Part shown: in pieces, positions 52,206 through 59,961 of the stretch | Numbering within the stretch: position 1 is the stretch's first letter | Layout: every line of letters starts with the position of its first letter | Assembly: GCA_963824095.1 (NCBI GenBank) | Contig: CAWGNS010000007.1 | Coordinates: 682,001-746,000 of the forward strand | Reading direction: 5' to 3' | Source of the DNA: JBBDWJ01 sp963824095 | Lineage (GTDB): Bacteria; Acidobacteriota; Terriglobia; Bryobacterales; UBA6623 | DNA: 64,000 nucleotides | Program-made: the position numbers and the translations under genes | Notes under the pieces: generated by a model | Databases searched by the model: none | Told to the model about the DNA's origin: nothing | The model's input: the letters and a program-made list of their open reading frames with translations, nothing else

Positions 52206-52496
52206 TCACGGGATGTATCGGCCGCGGCTGAACACCTCGTACCAAATCAACGCAATGGTTGCAAGCATGGCCGCACCCGCCAGTCGTAGTTCGAAGCCGC
52301 CCCAGCCACTCGAGTATTTGTCCTCCGTCAGAGTGCCCTGCGCTCGAATCCAATCAGGCAGCCGAAACCAAGCTCTGGGAGACACGATCATGTACAACGC
52401 GTTAATCCCCCCCCACACTCCAACAATGACGATCATGGTCAAACCCAGGATGAGCTTCATTTTCCGCACCCACAGTTCCTCACGCAGCCGTTGCAT
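52206..52496 (-). CDS. small two-helix membrane protein inside the islet
   Basis: 96 residues. KLILGLTMIVIVGVWGGINALYMIVSP and ELRLAGAAMLATIALIWYEVFSRG are membrane helices; between them lies RAWFRLPDWIRAQGTLTEDKYSSGWGGF. This looks like a conserved but unnamed family of short membrane proteins. A start at 52460 (MKLILG) is also possible. Copy 3 of the TGTCACATTTTT motif lies 50 bases upstream. Confidence 0.6.
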   Translation of the reverse strand: MQRLREELWVRKMKLILGLTMIVIVGVWGGINALYMIVSPRAWFRLPDWIRAQGTLTEDKYSSGWGGFELRLAGAAMLATIALIWYEVFSRGRYIP

Positions 52497-52545
52497 GAAG
52501 CGCTAGCGGAGAGGGGTATTCGTGATCCCATTGATGTCCCTACGT

Positions 52546-52568
52546 AAAAATGTGACAGGCTCAATTTC
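52546..52568 (-). repeat. TGTCACATTTTT motif, copy 3
   Basis: On minus GGAAATTGAGCCTGTCACATTTTTACG; same orientation as the other two copies. It is followed on plus by the 30-bp repeat at 52571-52600, whose partner is at 50601. Confidence 0.5.
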
Positions 52569-52570
52569 CG

Positions 52571-52600
52571 CTACCCGACCCAAGGCTGGCCACTTGGGTG
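52571..52600 (+). repeat. 30-bp direct repeat, right copy
   Basis: CTACCCGACCCAAGGCTGGC + CACTTGGGTG; partner of 50601-50630. Directly adjoins motif copy 3. Confidence 0.6.
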
Positions 52601-52682
52601 GCCTAATGAAAGCTGCGGTCACCAGGTGGCATCACGAACTGCTCCAGAATGGATGCAAGCTGTTGAAAAATAACCAGGAAGG

Positions 52683-52760
52683 TGGCGTCCCCAGCGGGAT
52701 TTGAACCCGCGTTGCCGCCGTGAAAGGGCGGTGTCCTAGGCCAGGCTAGACGATGGGGAC
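52683..52760 (-). tRNA. tRNA-Glu (UUC), CCA encoded
   Basis: On minus GTCCCCA opens the acceptor stem (52760-52754) and TGGGGAC closes it (52693-52687), followed by discriminator G and CCA. D-arm GTCTAGCCTGGCCTAGGAC, anticodon stem CCGCC/GGCGG with loop CTTTCAC (anticodon TTC), T-arm GCGGG-TTCAAAT-CCCGC. All four arms pair. Its 3' part is duplicated at 51322-51369. Confidence 0.97.
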
Positions 52761-52833
52761 CTTGGTCAGGCAGGAAAAGCGAAAAGCTAACATCCAGTCT
52801 ATCGGGAGCCCCCGGGAAAGGTCAACCAGCCCC

Positions 52834-52953
52834 GTTGATCCGTGGGCCGTTGATCGGTTGACCGGGCTCGGCCGCGGGATGGCGCATCGCCTGGTTTCCC
52901 AACCACAGTCCCAAACCCGCACTCCATCCGGATCAACGGCCAACCGATCAACC
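52834..52953. repeat. inverted GTTGATC repeats
   Basis: GTTGATCCGTGGGCCGTTGATC (52834-52855) and its near-complement around 52930-52953 flank 75 bases between the tRNA and the end of the ggt gene. Similar CCGATCAA units occur in tandem at 59884-59933. Confidence 0.5.
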
Positions 52954-52965
52954 GCCAACGGTCCC

Positions 52966-54654
52966 CTACCACCCCGCCACCTGCCCGTCCTTGCGCGGGT
53001 CGGTGCCGCCCAAAAGCACGCCGCGATTCCAGTCGATCTGAATCGCCTGGTAGCCGCCGAAAATCCCGGGATGCCAGCCGAGCGTATGGCCGCGCCGCGC
53101 CAGCTCGGTGATCACCGTGGTATCGATACCCGACTCGAGCGCCACTCCCTCCGCGGGCAGGTGCCGGAAGCGCGGGGCTTCGCCGGCGTCCTGCACGTTC
53201 ATGCCGAACTCCAGCATGTTCAGCAGCACCTGCACCTGCCCCTGCGGCTGCATGTCGCCACCCATCACGCCGAACGACATCCAGGGCTTGCCGTCGCGAA
53301 ACACCATCGCCGGAATGATCGTGTGGTACGGCCGCTTGTGCCCTTCAAGCCGGTTGGGGTGCTTGGGGTCGAGCGAAAACAGCGCCCCGCGGTTCTGCAG
53401 CAGAATGCCCGTGTCGGGAACCACCACGCCCGAGCCAAACTGCCAGAACAGGCTGTTGATGAACGAAACCGCGTTGCGGTCCTTGTCGACCACGGTCAGG
53501 TACACCGTATCGCCGTTGCGCGTCAGAAACTGCACGCGTTCGTCGACGCCGGTCTCGACGTCTTTCGCCGTCGTCTTCATGTCGATGCGCTTGCGCTGCT
53601 CGCGTCCGTATTCCTTCGAAATGATGCGATCGACCGGCACGCGCGCCCGCTCGGGGTCCGCCAGCCAGGCGTCGAGATCCGCGTACGCCAGCTTCTTGGC
53701 TTCGATCAGCAGGTGCAGGTAATCCGCCGAGTTGTGCCCCAGCGCGCGCAGGTCGTCGCCCTCGATAATGTTGAGCATCTCGAGCGCCGCCATCCCCTGG
53801 CCGTTCGGGGGCAGCTCGTACAGCTTGTAGCCTTTGTAGGTCGTGCTGATCGGCTCCACCCAGTCGGCATGCTGCTTCGCCAGGTCGTCCATCGTGATGG
53901 GCCAGCCGAGCTGGTTGAGACGCTCCACGATGCGCCGCGCGATGTCGCCCTTATAAAACGCGTCGCGGCCGCCCGCGGCGATCTTGCGCAGCGTCGCCGC
54001 CAGCGCCTTATTGGTGAACACGTCGCCGTGAGCCGGCGGCTTGCCGTTCGGCGCGAACACGCGCGCGAATTCTTTGTCCTCGAACAGCGGCGCGTTAGCG
54101 GGCGAGCCCCAATCCGACGCAATGATCTCCGAAACCGGATAGCCGTTCTCGGCATACTCGATCGCCGGTGCCAGCACCTCGGCCAGGCTCATCGTGCCGT
54201 ACTTGTCGAGCAAGGTCGCCCAGCCGTCGACCGCCCCCGGAACGCTCACCGCAAACGGACCGCGGATGGGAATCTTGTCGAGCTTGCGCTGCTGAAAGAA
54301 CTCGATGTTGGCGGCCGCCGGCGAAAACCCGCTGCCGTTGATGCCGGCCAGTTCCCCCTTGGCGGTGCGCACCATGGCGAACATATCGCCGCCGATACCG
54401 GTCATCATCGGCTCGACCACCGCCAGCACCGCCGCCGTCGCCACCGCCGCGTCCACCGCGTTGCCGCCCTGCTGCAGAATGCGCAACCCGGCCTGCGCCG
54501 CCAAAGGCTGGCTGGTGGCAACCATGCCGTTGCGAGCCAACACCGCCGAGCGCCCCGCATCGGCGCGCCCCCCGGGGCGGTCCGCCCCCAACACGATCGC
54601 CGACACCATCAGCCCGCACAACAAGACCTTGCCAATCAAAGAAGGATCCAACAT
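52966..54654 (-). CDS. ggt: gamma-glutamyltransferase
   Basis: 562 residues from the ATG at 54654. Signal IGKVLLCGLMVSAIVLGA. NGMVATSQPLAAQAGLRILQQGGNAVDAAVATAAVLAVVEPMMTGIGGDMFAMV is the conserved N-terminal part, and the autocleavage Thr lies in NGDTVYLTVVDKDRNAVSFINSLFWQFGSGVVVPDTGILLQNRG. IIPAMVFRDGKPWMSFGVMGGDMQPQGQVQVLLN ends the small subunit core. It is a periplasmic Ntn-hydrolase that cleaves gamma-glutamyl bonds such as glutathione. Sequence between 54654 and 54870 also keeps this frame open but contains an R2 repeat and is not coding. Confidence 0.94.
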   Translation of the reverse strand: MLDPSLIGKVLLCGLMVSAIVLGADRPGGRADAGRSAVLARNGMVATSQPLAAQAGLRILQQGGNAVDAAVATAAVLAVVEPMMTGIGGDMFAMVRTAKGELAGINGSGFSPAAANIEFFQQRKLDKIPIRGPFAVSVPGAVDGWATLLDKYGTMSLAEVLAPAIEYAENGYPVSEIIASDWGSPANAPLFEDKEFARVFAPNGKPPAHGDVFTNKALAATLRKIAAGGRDAFYKGDIARRIVERLNQLGWPITMDDLAKQHADWVEPISTTYKGYKLYELPPNGQGMAALEMLNIIEGDDLRALGHNSADYLHLLIEAKKLAYADLDAWLADPERARVPVDRIISKEYGREQRKRIDMKTTAKDVETGVDERVQFLTRNGDTVYLTVVDKDRNAVSFINSLFWQFGSGVVVPDTGILLQNRGALFSLDPKHPNRLEGHKRPYHTIIPAMVFRDGKPWMSFGVMGGDMQPQGQVQVLLNMLEFGMNVQDAGEAPRFRHLPAEGVALESGIDTTVITELARRGHTLGWHPGIFGGYQAIQIDWNRGVLLGGTDPRKDGQVAGW

Positions 54655-54731
54655 AACGTTCCGATTGTACCCACTCCCAAGCCACCCCGCCGAGCATTCC
54701 CCGGCGCGCACACGAGCCGCCAACCCACCTC

Positions 54732-54780
54732 GTGGCGCGGCCCTCCGGCCGGCCGCGTCGACCTGAACGTCGACGTTCCG
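54732..54780 (+). repeat. R2 two-hairpin repeat, variant d
   Basis: GTGGCGCGGCC; hairpin 2 is GTCGAC-CTGAAC-GTCGAC followed by GTTCC. It lies in the divergent gap between ggt and msrA. Confidence 0.7.
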
Positions 54781-54916
54781 CGGGACCCCACCACGACCCA
54801 ACCCCCAAGAACCAAAATCACCCCAACCGCCCTGTGCCATGATAAGCAGAGTGACTCGGCCGGCTCCCAACCGGCTCCGTCACAAATCCCAACGTCACAG
54901 CGAGGACCCAATACCG

Positions 54917-55387
54917 ATGAAAGCCACGTTTGGAGCGGGCTGTTTCTGGGGCGTGGAGGCCCAGTTCCGCCAAGTCCCCGGCGTCACCTCCACCGCCGTC
55001 GGTTACACCGGAGGCACCTTCGACAACCCCAGCTACCAGGACGTCTGCAGCGGCGCCACCGCACACGCCGAAGCCGTCGAAGTCGACTACGACCCCGACC
55101 GCGTTTCCTACGAAGACCTGCTCGAGGTCTTCTGGAACAACCACAACCCCACAACGCCCAACCGTCAGGGCCCCGACGTTGGCACGCAATATCGTTCGGT
55201 GATCTTCTTCCACTCGCCCGAGCAGGAAGCCGCAGCCCGCGCTTCCAAAGAAGAGCTGCAGCAAAGCGGCCGCTTCCCCGCCCCGATCGTGACGCAGATC
55301 GTCCCGGCAACCACGTTCTGGAGAGCCGAGGAATATCACCAGCAATACCTGGAAAAGCGCGGTCTGGCGCACTGCTCGATTCAGTGA
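54917..55387 (+). CDS. msrA: peptide methionine sulfoxide reductase A
   Basis: 156 residues from the ATG at 54917. GAGCFWGVEAQFRQVPGV holds the catalytic Cys; VGYTGGTFDNPSYQDVCSGATAHAEAVEVDYDP and WNNHNPTTPNRQGPDVGTQYRSVIFFHSPEQEAAA are family hallmarks. It reduces the S-epimer of oxidised methionine. The C-terminus (YHQQYLEKRGLAHCS) has one Cys that may resolve the sulfenic acid. No signal peptide, so cytoplasmic. Confidence 0.96.
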   Translation: MKATFGAGCFWGVEAQFRQVPGVTSTAVGYTGGTFDNPSYQDVCSGATAHAEAVEVDYDPDRVSYEDLLEVFWNNHNPTTPNRQGPDVGTQYRSVIFFHSPEQEAAARASKEELQQSGRFPAPIVTQIVPATTFWRAEEYHQQYLEKRGLAHCSIQ

Positions 55388-55430
55388 GCCAGAGCGCAAG
55401 ACTCGCGCCAAGGTGCGACACTTGCCACTC

Positions 55431-55458
55431 CGAGCCGCGAGCGTAAGCTCGCGCTGAG
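55431..55458 (+). repeat. R1 repeat, GCTGAG-ending subtype (plus)
   Basis: CCGAGCCGCGAGCGTAAGC then TCGCGCTGAG. Compared with the usual form, CGCGGG/CCCGCG became CGCGAG/CTCGCG: both arms changed, pairing kept. Inverted partner at 55518. Confidence 0.7.
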
Positions 55459-55517
55459 AACCACCCGAACCTCGACACCTGCGGGAAAGAGTCATCTCGC
55501 CATGGGTTTTGGAGCGC

Positions 55518-55540
55518 CGGCTCACGCCCGCGGCTCTGAG
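55518..55540 (-). repeat. R1 repeat (minus), partner of 55431
   Basis: On minus CTCAGAGCCGCGGGCGTGAGCC. The pair flanks 59 bases after msrA. Confidence 0.6.
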
Positions 55541-55682
55541 TGACGCTGTGGAACCTCGCGCCCGCCGGCCTGGACTTATGCCGCTTCAACGCTTCCGCCC
55601 ACCGTCCCGTTCGCTCGTCGTCGCAGACCTAAAGACCCGCCCCCCAGCCTCTGCCCAAAAACATATGCGAGAATCTCAAGGC

Positions 55683-57224
55683 ATGAGCTTCCCGCCCATC
55701 GGCCAATCCCAACGTCCCCGCGCCTCGCTGCTCCTGCTGCTGTCAACAATCCTGGCCGCCGCCCTGCTCACCTGCGTGGACAACAACCCCACCGCCGCCG
55801 CCGAAACCAAGGCCAGAACCTTCGCCGACCCGGCCCCGCCAACCCTCGAACAGCCGCCGGAAATCGAACCGCCCGCCGCCCGCATCAATCCCGCCACCAC
55901 CTTCCACCACAAACCAAAACCCCTGCCCCCCGGAGCCGTCACCAGCGACTGGCCCAGCTTCCTCGGCCCCACCCGCAACGCCGTCTCCACCGAAACCAAG
56001 CTGCTGCACAGCTTTCCCGCCCAAGGGCCGAACCTGGTCTGGGAAATGCGCAAGGGAACCGGCTACAGCGGCCCTGCCATCGCCGGCGGACGCCTCGTCT
56101 TTCTGCACCGCCAGGGTGATCAGGAAATCGTGGAGTGCCTGCAGCCCGAAACCGGCGAGCGCTACTGGCAGTTCTCCTACCCGACCACGTTCGAAGACCG
56201 CTACGGCTATAACAACGGACCCCGCGCCAGCCCCGTCATCGAAGGCCACCGCGTCTATACCTACGGCGCGCAAGGCAAGCTCTTCTGCTTCCGCCTCGAA
56301 ACCGGCCAGGTGCTCTGGAAGCGCGACCTCAACGCCGAGTTCAAAGTGCCGCAGGACTTCTTCGGAACCGCGACGACGCCGCTGATCGAAAAAGATCTGC
56401 TGATCATCAACGTCGGCGCGCCCGGAGGCCCGACCGTCGCCGCCTTCGACAAAAACAACGGCAAAATGATCTGGGGAGCCGGCGAAGAGTGGGGGCCCAG
56501 CTACGCCTCGCCCGTCGCCGCCGACGTCAACGGCCGCCGCCGCATCTTCGTCTTCACCGGAGGCGAAAGCCAGCCGCCCACCGGCGGCCTGCTCGTCATC
56601 GACCCCGCCAACGGCGGCATCGATTTCGCGTTCCCCTGGCGCAGCCGCAGTTACGAATCCGTCAACGCCTCAACCCCGCTCGTCCTGGGCAATCAGGTTT
56701 TCCTCTCCGCCACCTACCGCACCGGGGCCGCCCTGCTCAACCTCGAACCCGGCGGCGGCTACAACGTCGCCTGGACGGCCCCCAAGTTCGACCTGCATTT
56801 CACGATGCCGATCTACCTCGACGGTTATCTCTACGCCTTCGCCGGCCGCAACGAACCCGACGCCGCGTTGATGGCGGTCGAGCTCGCCACCGGCAAAACC
56901 GCCTGGCGCGAAGTCCCCGAGTGGGAAGAAACCCTCGAGATCAACGGATCGAGCCGAACCATCTCCGAAAGCACCTACCGCGGCTCGCTGCTGCGCGTCG
57001 ACGGCCAATTCCTGACCCTGGGCGAACACGGCCACCTGCTCTGGCTCGACCTCACGCCCAAGGGCTACAAACAACGCGCCCGCGCCTGGCTCTTCCACGC
57101 CTCCGAAAGCTGGACACCGCCCGTTCTCAGCCAAGGGCTACTGTATATCGTTCAAAACCACCGCGACCCGCTGGCCGACACATCTCCACGCCTGCTCTGC
57201 TACGACCTAAGAGCAAAAAAATAA
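55683..57224 (+). CDS. exported PQQ-like beta-propeller protein
   Basis: 513 residues from the ATG at 55683 (55665 is also possible). Signal SLLLLLSTILAAALLTC, perhaps a lipoprotein Cys. After a Pro-rich linker (PAPPTLEQPPEIEPPAARINP) come propeller units: DWPSFLGPTRNAVSTE, NLVWEMRKGTGYSGPAIAGGRLVFLHRQGDQEIVECLQPETGERYWQF, GKLFCFRLETGQVLWKRDL and LMAVELATGKTAWREV. It lacks the catalytic residues of quinoprotein dehydrogenases visible to me, so a binding or scaffold role is as likely as an enzymatic one. Confidence 0.85.
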   Translation: MSFPPIGQSQRPRASLLLLLSTILAAALLTCVDNNPTAAAETKARTFADPAPPTLEQPPEIEPPAARINPATTFHHKPKPLPPGAVTSDWPSFLGPTRNAVSTETKLLHSFPAQGPNLVWEMRKGTGYSGPAIAGGRLVFLHRQGDQEIVECLQPETGERYWQFSYPTTFEDRYGYNNGPRASPVIEGHRVYTYGAQGKLFCFRLETGQVLWKRDLNAEFKVPQDFFGTATTPLIEKDLLIINVGAPGGPTVAAFDKNNGKMIWGAGEEWGPSYASPVAADVNGRRRIFVFTGGESQPPTGGLLVIDPANGGIDFAFPWRSRSYESVNASTPLVLGNQVFLSATYRTGAALLNLEPGGGYNVAWTAPKFDLHFTMPIYLDGYLYAFAGRNEPDAALMAVELATGKTAWREVPEWEETLEINGSSRTISESTYRGSLLRVDGQFLTLGEHGHLLWLDLTPKGYKQRARAWLFHASESWTPPVLSQGLLYIVQNHRDPLADTSPRLLCYDLRAKK

Positions 57225-57276
57225 CATCGAGCGCCGCACCTCCCGGTCGAAGCAAAGCAACGGCGAAACGAAGAAA

Positions 57277-57306
57277 CAGAGCCGCAGGCGTAAGCCCGCG
57301 GGCCGA
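57277..57306 (+). repeat. R1 intergenic repeat
   Basis: CAGAGCCGCAGGCGTAAGCC then CGCGGGCCGA, 53 bases after the propeller gene. Confidence 0.75.
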
Positions 57307-57498
57307 GTCCCCACGGCCGCCCGGGCAACCCCGAGAACGCCTCCACCGAATCGCACGCCCAAACCAAAGCTCAACCGCTCCCCATCCCCCAAACCAAATC
57401 ACAAACACAACATCCGAACGCCTAAAATGAAGGACTCCACCCAAACCAATCAACAGCGACCCCGAAACCGCGACCCCATCCAACGTAAAACCAAAACC

Positions 57499-57864
57499 AT
57501 GCCCGAACCACAAACCCAACCCGTCCCTCTCCACGAAAAACTCGCCCTGTTCTCCGACCACTGGCAGCCCAGAACCGTAGCCCAGTTCAACGGCCACGAC
57601 ATCATGGTCGCCAAACTGCTCGGCGAGTTCCACTGGCACAAGCACGACGAAACCGACGATTTCTTCCTCGTCCTTCAAGGCCACCTCGAGATCGAAATGC
57701 GCGACCGCACCGTGTCCCTGGGACCCGGCGAACTCTTCGTCGTACCCAAAGGCGTCGAGCATCGCCCCATCGCCCGCGAAGAGGTGCACATCCTGCTGAT
57801 GGAAACCGCGGGCACGCCCAACACCGGCGATCCCGCCACGGCCGCCCCGCGCCGCACGATCTGA
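57499..57864 (+). CDS. cupin-domain protein
   Basis: 121 residues from the ATG at 57499; an ATG at 57427 would add a low-complexity leader. KLALFSDHWQPRTVAQFNGHDIMVAKLLGEFHWHKHDETDDFFLVLQGHLEIEMRDRTVSLGPGELFVVPKGVEHRPIA is a compact cupin with His/His/Glu-type metal ligands (HWHKHDETD) and a second His (VEHRP). Families of this size include mannose-6-phosphate isomerase-like cupins; function not known. Confidence 0.88.
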   Translation: MPEPQTQPVPLHEKLALFSDHWQPRTVAQFNGHDIMVAKLLGEFHWHKHDETDDFFLVLQGHLEIEMRDRTVSLGPGELFVVPKGVEHRPIAREEVHILLMETAGTPNTGDPATAAPRRTI

Positions 57865-58082
57865 CGGAGTCAGAAAAACGCGCTGGCCGCTCGGCCCCAA
57901 GGGCCTGGGGTGGATCGGGTGCCGGACACGTAACTTTCGAATGGGTTAGCGAGGTGGGATTTAAGCGGCAACAGCCGTAACCGTTGCCGCCACGGATAAG
58001 GAAATGAGGCGGTTCAGGACGTGCCCGTTTCCAGGCACACCCTCCCCGCGGCGTAAGCGGGAAACAAACCGCCGCCCGCGCG

Positions 58083-58967
58083 CTACGCCAGCGCCATATT
58101 CAGATTCTCGATCGCTTCGTCGACCTCGGCCGTGTTCTTGTAGCCGACGGTGACGCAATCGACGCCCGCGTTCTGGAACGCGAACTTCATCGCCGCCTGG
58201 CGGTCCTCGCGCTCCGTGAACGTGCCCTCGCCCACCAGCTTCATGCTGATCACGCCCATGCCTTCGTGGTGGACCTGCTTCACGTGCGAGACGACCTCGC
58301 TGACGTTGCCCAGTTCGTGCGTGTTGTAGTCCTCGGCGTCCATCTTGGTGCCCTTGTGGTTCATCCGGATCATAGCGATCTCGAGCCACTTATTGCCGGG
58401 GAACTTACGCAGCGCCGGCAGCCCATGCACCGACGCGCCGTATCCCACCACGGCGTCTTTTTCCTTGGCCTCGAGCACGCCGTCCTGCCAGCGCGCCGTA
58501 TCGGTCGGCCAGGTAGCGGTGTGCTGCCAGTGCAGCAGCATCACGTCGAAATAGTCGGTCTTGGCGAGCTTGCGCAACTCGTCGATCTTCGCCTGCGGGT
58601 CGACGCCTTCGTGCGTGGTCACCTTCGACATCAGCCGGTAGCTGTCGCGCGGAATACCCTCCAGCGCCACGCCCAGCATCTTGTGCATTTCGCCGTAAGA
58701 CTCGGCGGTTTCAAAAAAACGAATGCCGCGGTCATACGCATAGCGCACCAGCCGCGTAAACTCGGGTTGCCCCAGCTCGCGTTGCGTGCGGCCGCTGAAG
58801 GTGCCGGTGCCAAACGCCAGCCGCGTCACCTTGACGCCCGACTTACCCAGCGTCACCCAATCGGTCGCCGTCGCCGGAGCCGCCCGCAGCGACAGCGCTC
58901 CCGTGCTCGCTAGCGCCCCGGCGGCCAACGTCGTCTTCAAGAAATCGCGTCTTGAAAAGTGAGCCAT
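58083..58967 (-). CDS. Tat-exported aldo/keto reductase
   Basis: 294 residues from the ATG at 58967; AAAGGAGGT lies 6 bases upstream. HFSRRDFLKTTLAAGALASTGALSLRAAP is a Tat signal, so the cofactor is probably bound before export. LAFGTGTFSGRTQRELGQPEFTRLVRYAYDRGIRFFETAESYG contains the catalytic Tyr region, and YFDVMLLHWQH follows. CVTVGYKNTAEVDEAIENL binds the nucleotide end. A GCGGCAAC/GTTGCCGC hairpin (57965-57990) lies about 90 bases beyond its stop. Confidence 0.9.
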   Translation of the reverse strand: MAHFSRRDFLKTTLAAGALASTGALSLRAAPATATDWVTLGKSGVKVTRLAFGTGTFSGRTQRELGQPEFTRLVRYAYDRGIRFFETAESYGEMHKMLGVALEGIPRDSYRLMSKVTTHEGVDPQAKIDELRKLAKTDYFDVMLLHWQHTATWPTDTARWQDGVLEAKEKDAVVGYGASVHGLPALRKFPGNKWLEIAMIRMNHKGTKMDAEDYNTHELGNVSEVVSHVKQVHHEGMGVISMKLVGEGTFTEREDRQAAMKFAFQNAGVDCVTVGYKNTAEVDEAIENLNMALA

Positions 58968-59155
58968 TCGACTACCTCCTTTGGGCCGCATCTTACCACG
59001 ACTCCAAGCCCCATCGCCCGCCCAAACGGCCCTTGCAATCACAATTCCAACGAATTGCAAACCAATCCCAGCGCAACCCCCAAGGCCGCCCCGGCAAAAC
59101 CCCAACCACTCACCATCGCCCGACCCAACGGCCGCCGCCGCCCGACCGAACAAAA

Positions 59156-59185
59156 CAGAGCCGCAGGCGTAAGCCGACGGGCCGA
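59156..59185 (+). repeat. R1 intergenic repeat
   Basis: CAGAGCCGCAGGCGTAAGCC then GACGGGCCGA. Confidence 0.7.
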
Positions 59186-59232
59186 AGCCCCACAAATCCA
59201 CCCAATTCGGCGGAACACTCAGAACCGCCACT

Positions 59233-59258
59233 CCGAGCCGCGGGCGCAAGCCCGCGCA
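59233..59258 (+). repeat. R1 repeat, short subtype
   Basis: CCGAGCCGCGGGCGCAAGCC then CGCGCA. With the copy at 59156 these are the only recognisable items in the 58968-59432 gap; the rest is C/A-rich. Confidence 0.6.
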
Positions 59259-59432
59259 GCCCCCTCACTGCCCCACCGGCCACCACCAACCCGTCGCCCC
59301 CGCGCCCAGCCCAAGCTCACGCTTACGCCTCCAAGTGCCACCCCGCAACTGCCATACTTCGCAATCGGCAACCGTCCGCCAAACCCGCTACCCTAAAAAT
59401 CCAACCCAATCGCCGCGCAACCCCGCCCCGCT

Positions 59433-59855
59433 ATGGAAACCCCAAATAACTTCGCGATTAAGCCCATCGGCCGAGTGCACTCCACGCTCAACGAGCGCCG
59501 CGGCGCGCCCCGTCAATCCTGGGAGGGCGCCCCCCAAGCCCGTCTGGAAATCGACCCCGCCTACCTCGAAGCCCTCGACGGAATCCAACCCGGCCACGAC
59601 ATCTGGATCCTGACCTGGCTCCACGAAGCCCGCCGCGAAGTGCTCAAAGTGCATCCACGAGGCGAACCAAATAACGCAATCAAAGGGGTATTCGCCACCC
59701 GCTCTCCCGACCGCCCCAACCCCATCGGCCTCCACCGCACGAAAATCCTCAGCATGGACAAAAACGGCTGGCTGCAAGTCGAAGGCCTCGAGGCCATCAA
59801 CGGAACCCCCATCGTCGACATCAAGCCGGTGCTCGAACCCCGCGGCAATTTCTGA
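59433..59855 (+). CDS. trmO: tRNA t6A37 N6-methyltransferase TrmO/TsaA
   Basis: 140 residues. FAIKPIGRVHSTLNERRGAPRQSWEGAPQARLEIDPAYLEALDGI and IKGVFATRSPDRPNPIGLHRTKILSMDKNGWLQVEGLEAINGTPIVDIKPVL are the conserved TsaA beta-barrel, including ATRSPDRPNPIGL. It transfers methyl from SAM to N6-threonylcarbamoyladenosine in tRNA-Thr in E. coli. This is the short form without the C-terminal domain of E. coli TrmO (about 235 residues). Confidence 0.93.
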   Translation: METPNNFAIKPIGRVHSTLNERRGAPRQSWEGAPQARLEIDPAYLEALDGIQPGHDIWILTWLHEARREVLKVHPRGEPNNAIKGVFATRSPDRPNPIGLHRTKILSMDKNGWLQVEGLEAINGTPIVDIKPVLEPRGNF

Positions 59856-59883
59856 AAGCAAGAAACCCGGCTCAACCGACTGA

Positions 59884-59933
59884 ACCGATCCCCGATCCCC
59901 GATCCCCGATCAACCGATCAACCGATCAACGGT
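59884..59933 (+). repeat. tandem CCGATCC / CCGATCAA repeat
   Basis: Four units CCGATCC(C) followed by three units CCGATCAA, ending ACGGTTGAC. It separates trmO from the next gene; related to the inverted GTTGATC sequence at 52834. Confidence 0.6.
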
Positions 59934-59961
59934 TGACGCACAAACCCAAACGAGAGTTAAG

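Larger units (their letters stand above)
51322..52709. mobile_element. 1.39-kb islet bounded by tRNA-derived direct repeats
   Basis: The direct repeats at 51322-51369 and 52663-52709 bracket two small membrane-protein genes and two TGTCACATTT motifs. No integrase is left; GTGGCAGCACGATGGCAGCACG (51470-51491), a tandem 10-mer, lies near the left end. It fits a decayed tRNA-integrated element of which only cargo remains. Confidence 0.65.

Noticed and set aside
59884..59933. Possible CRISPR-like array of CCGATC units
   Set aside because: Units are 7-8 bases without spacers; a simple tandem repeat.
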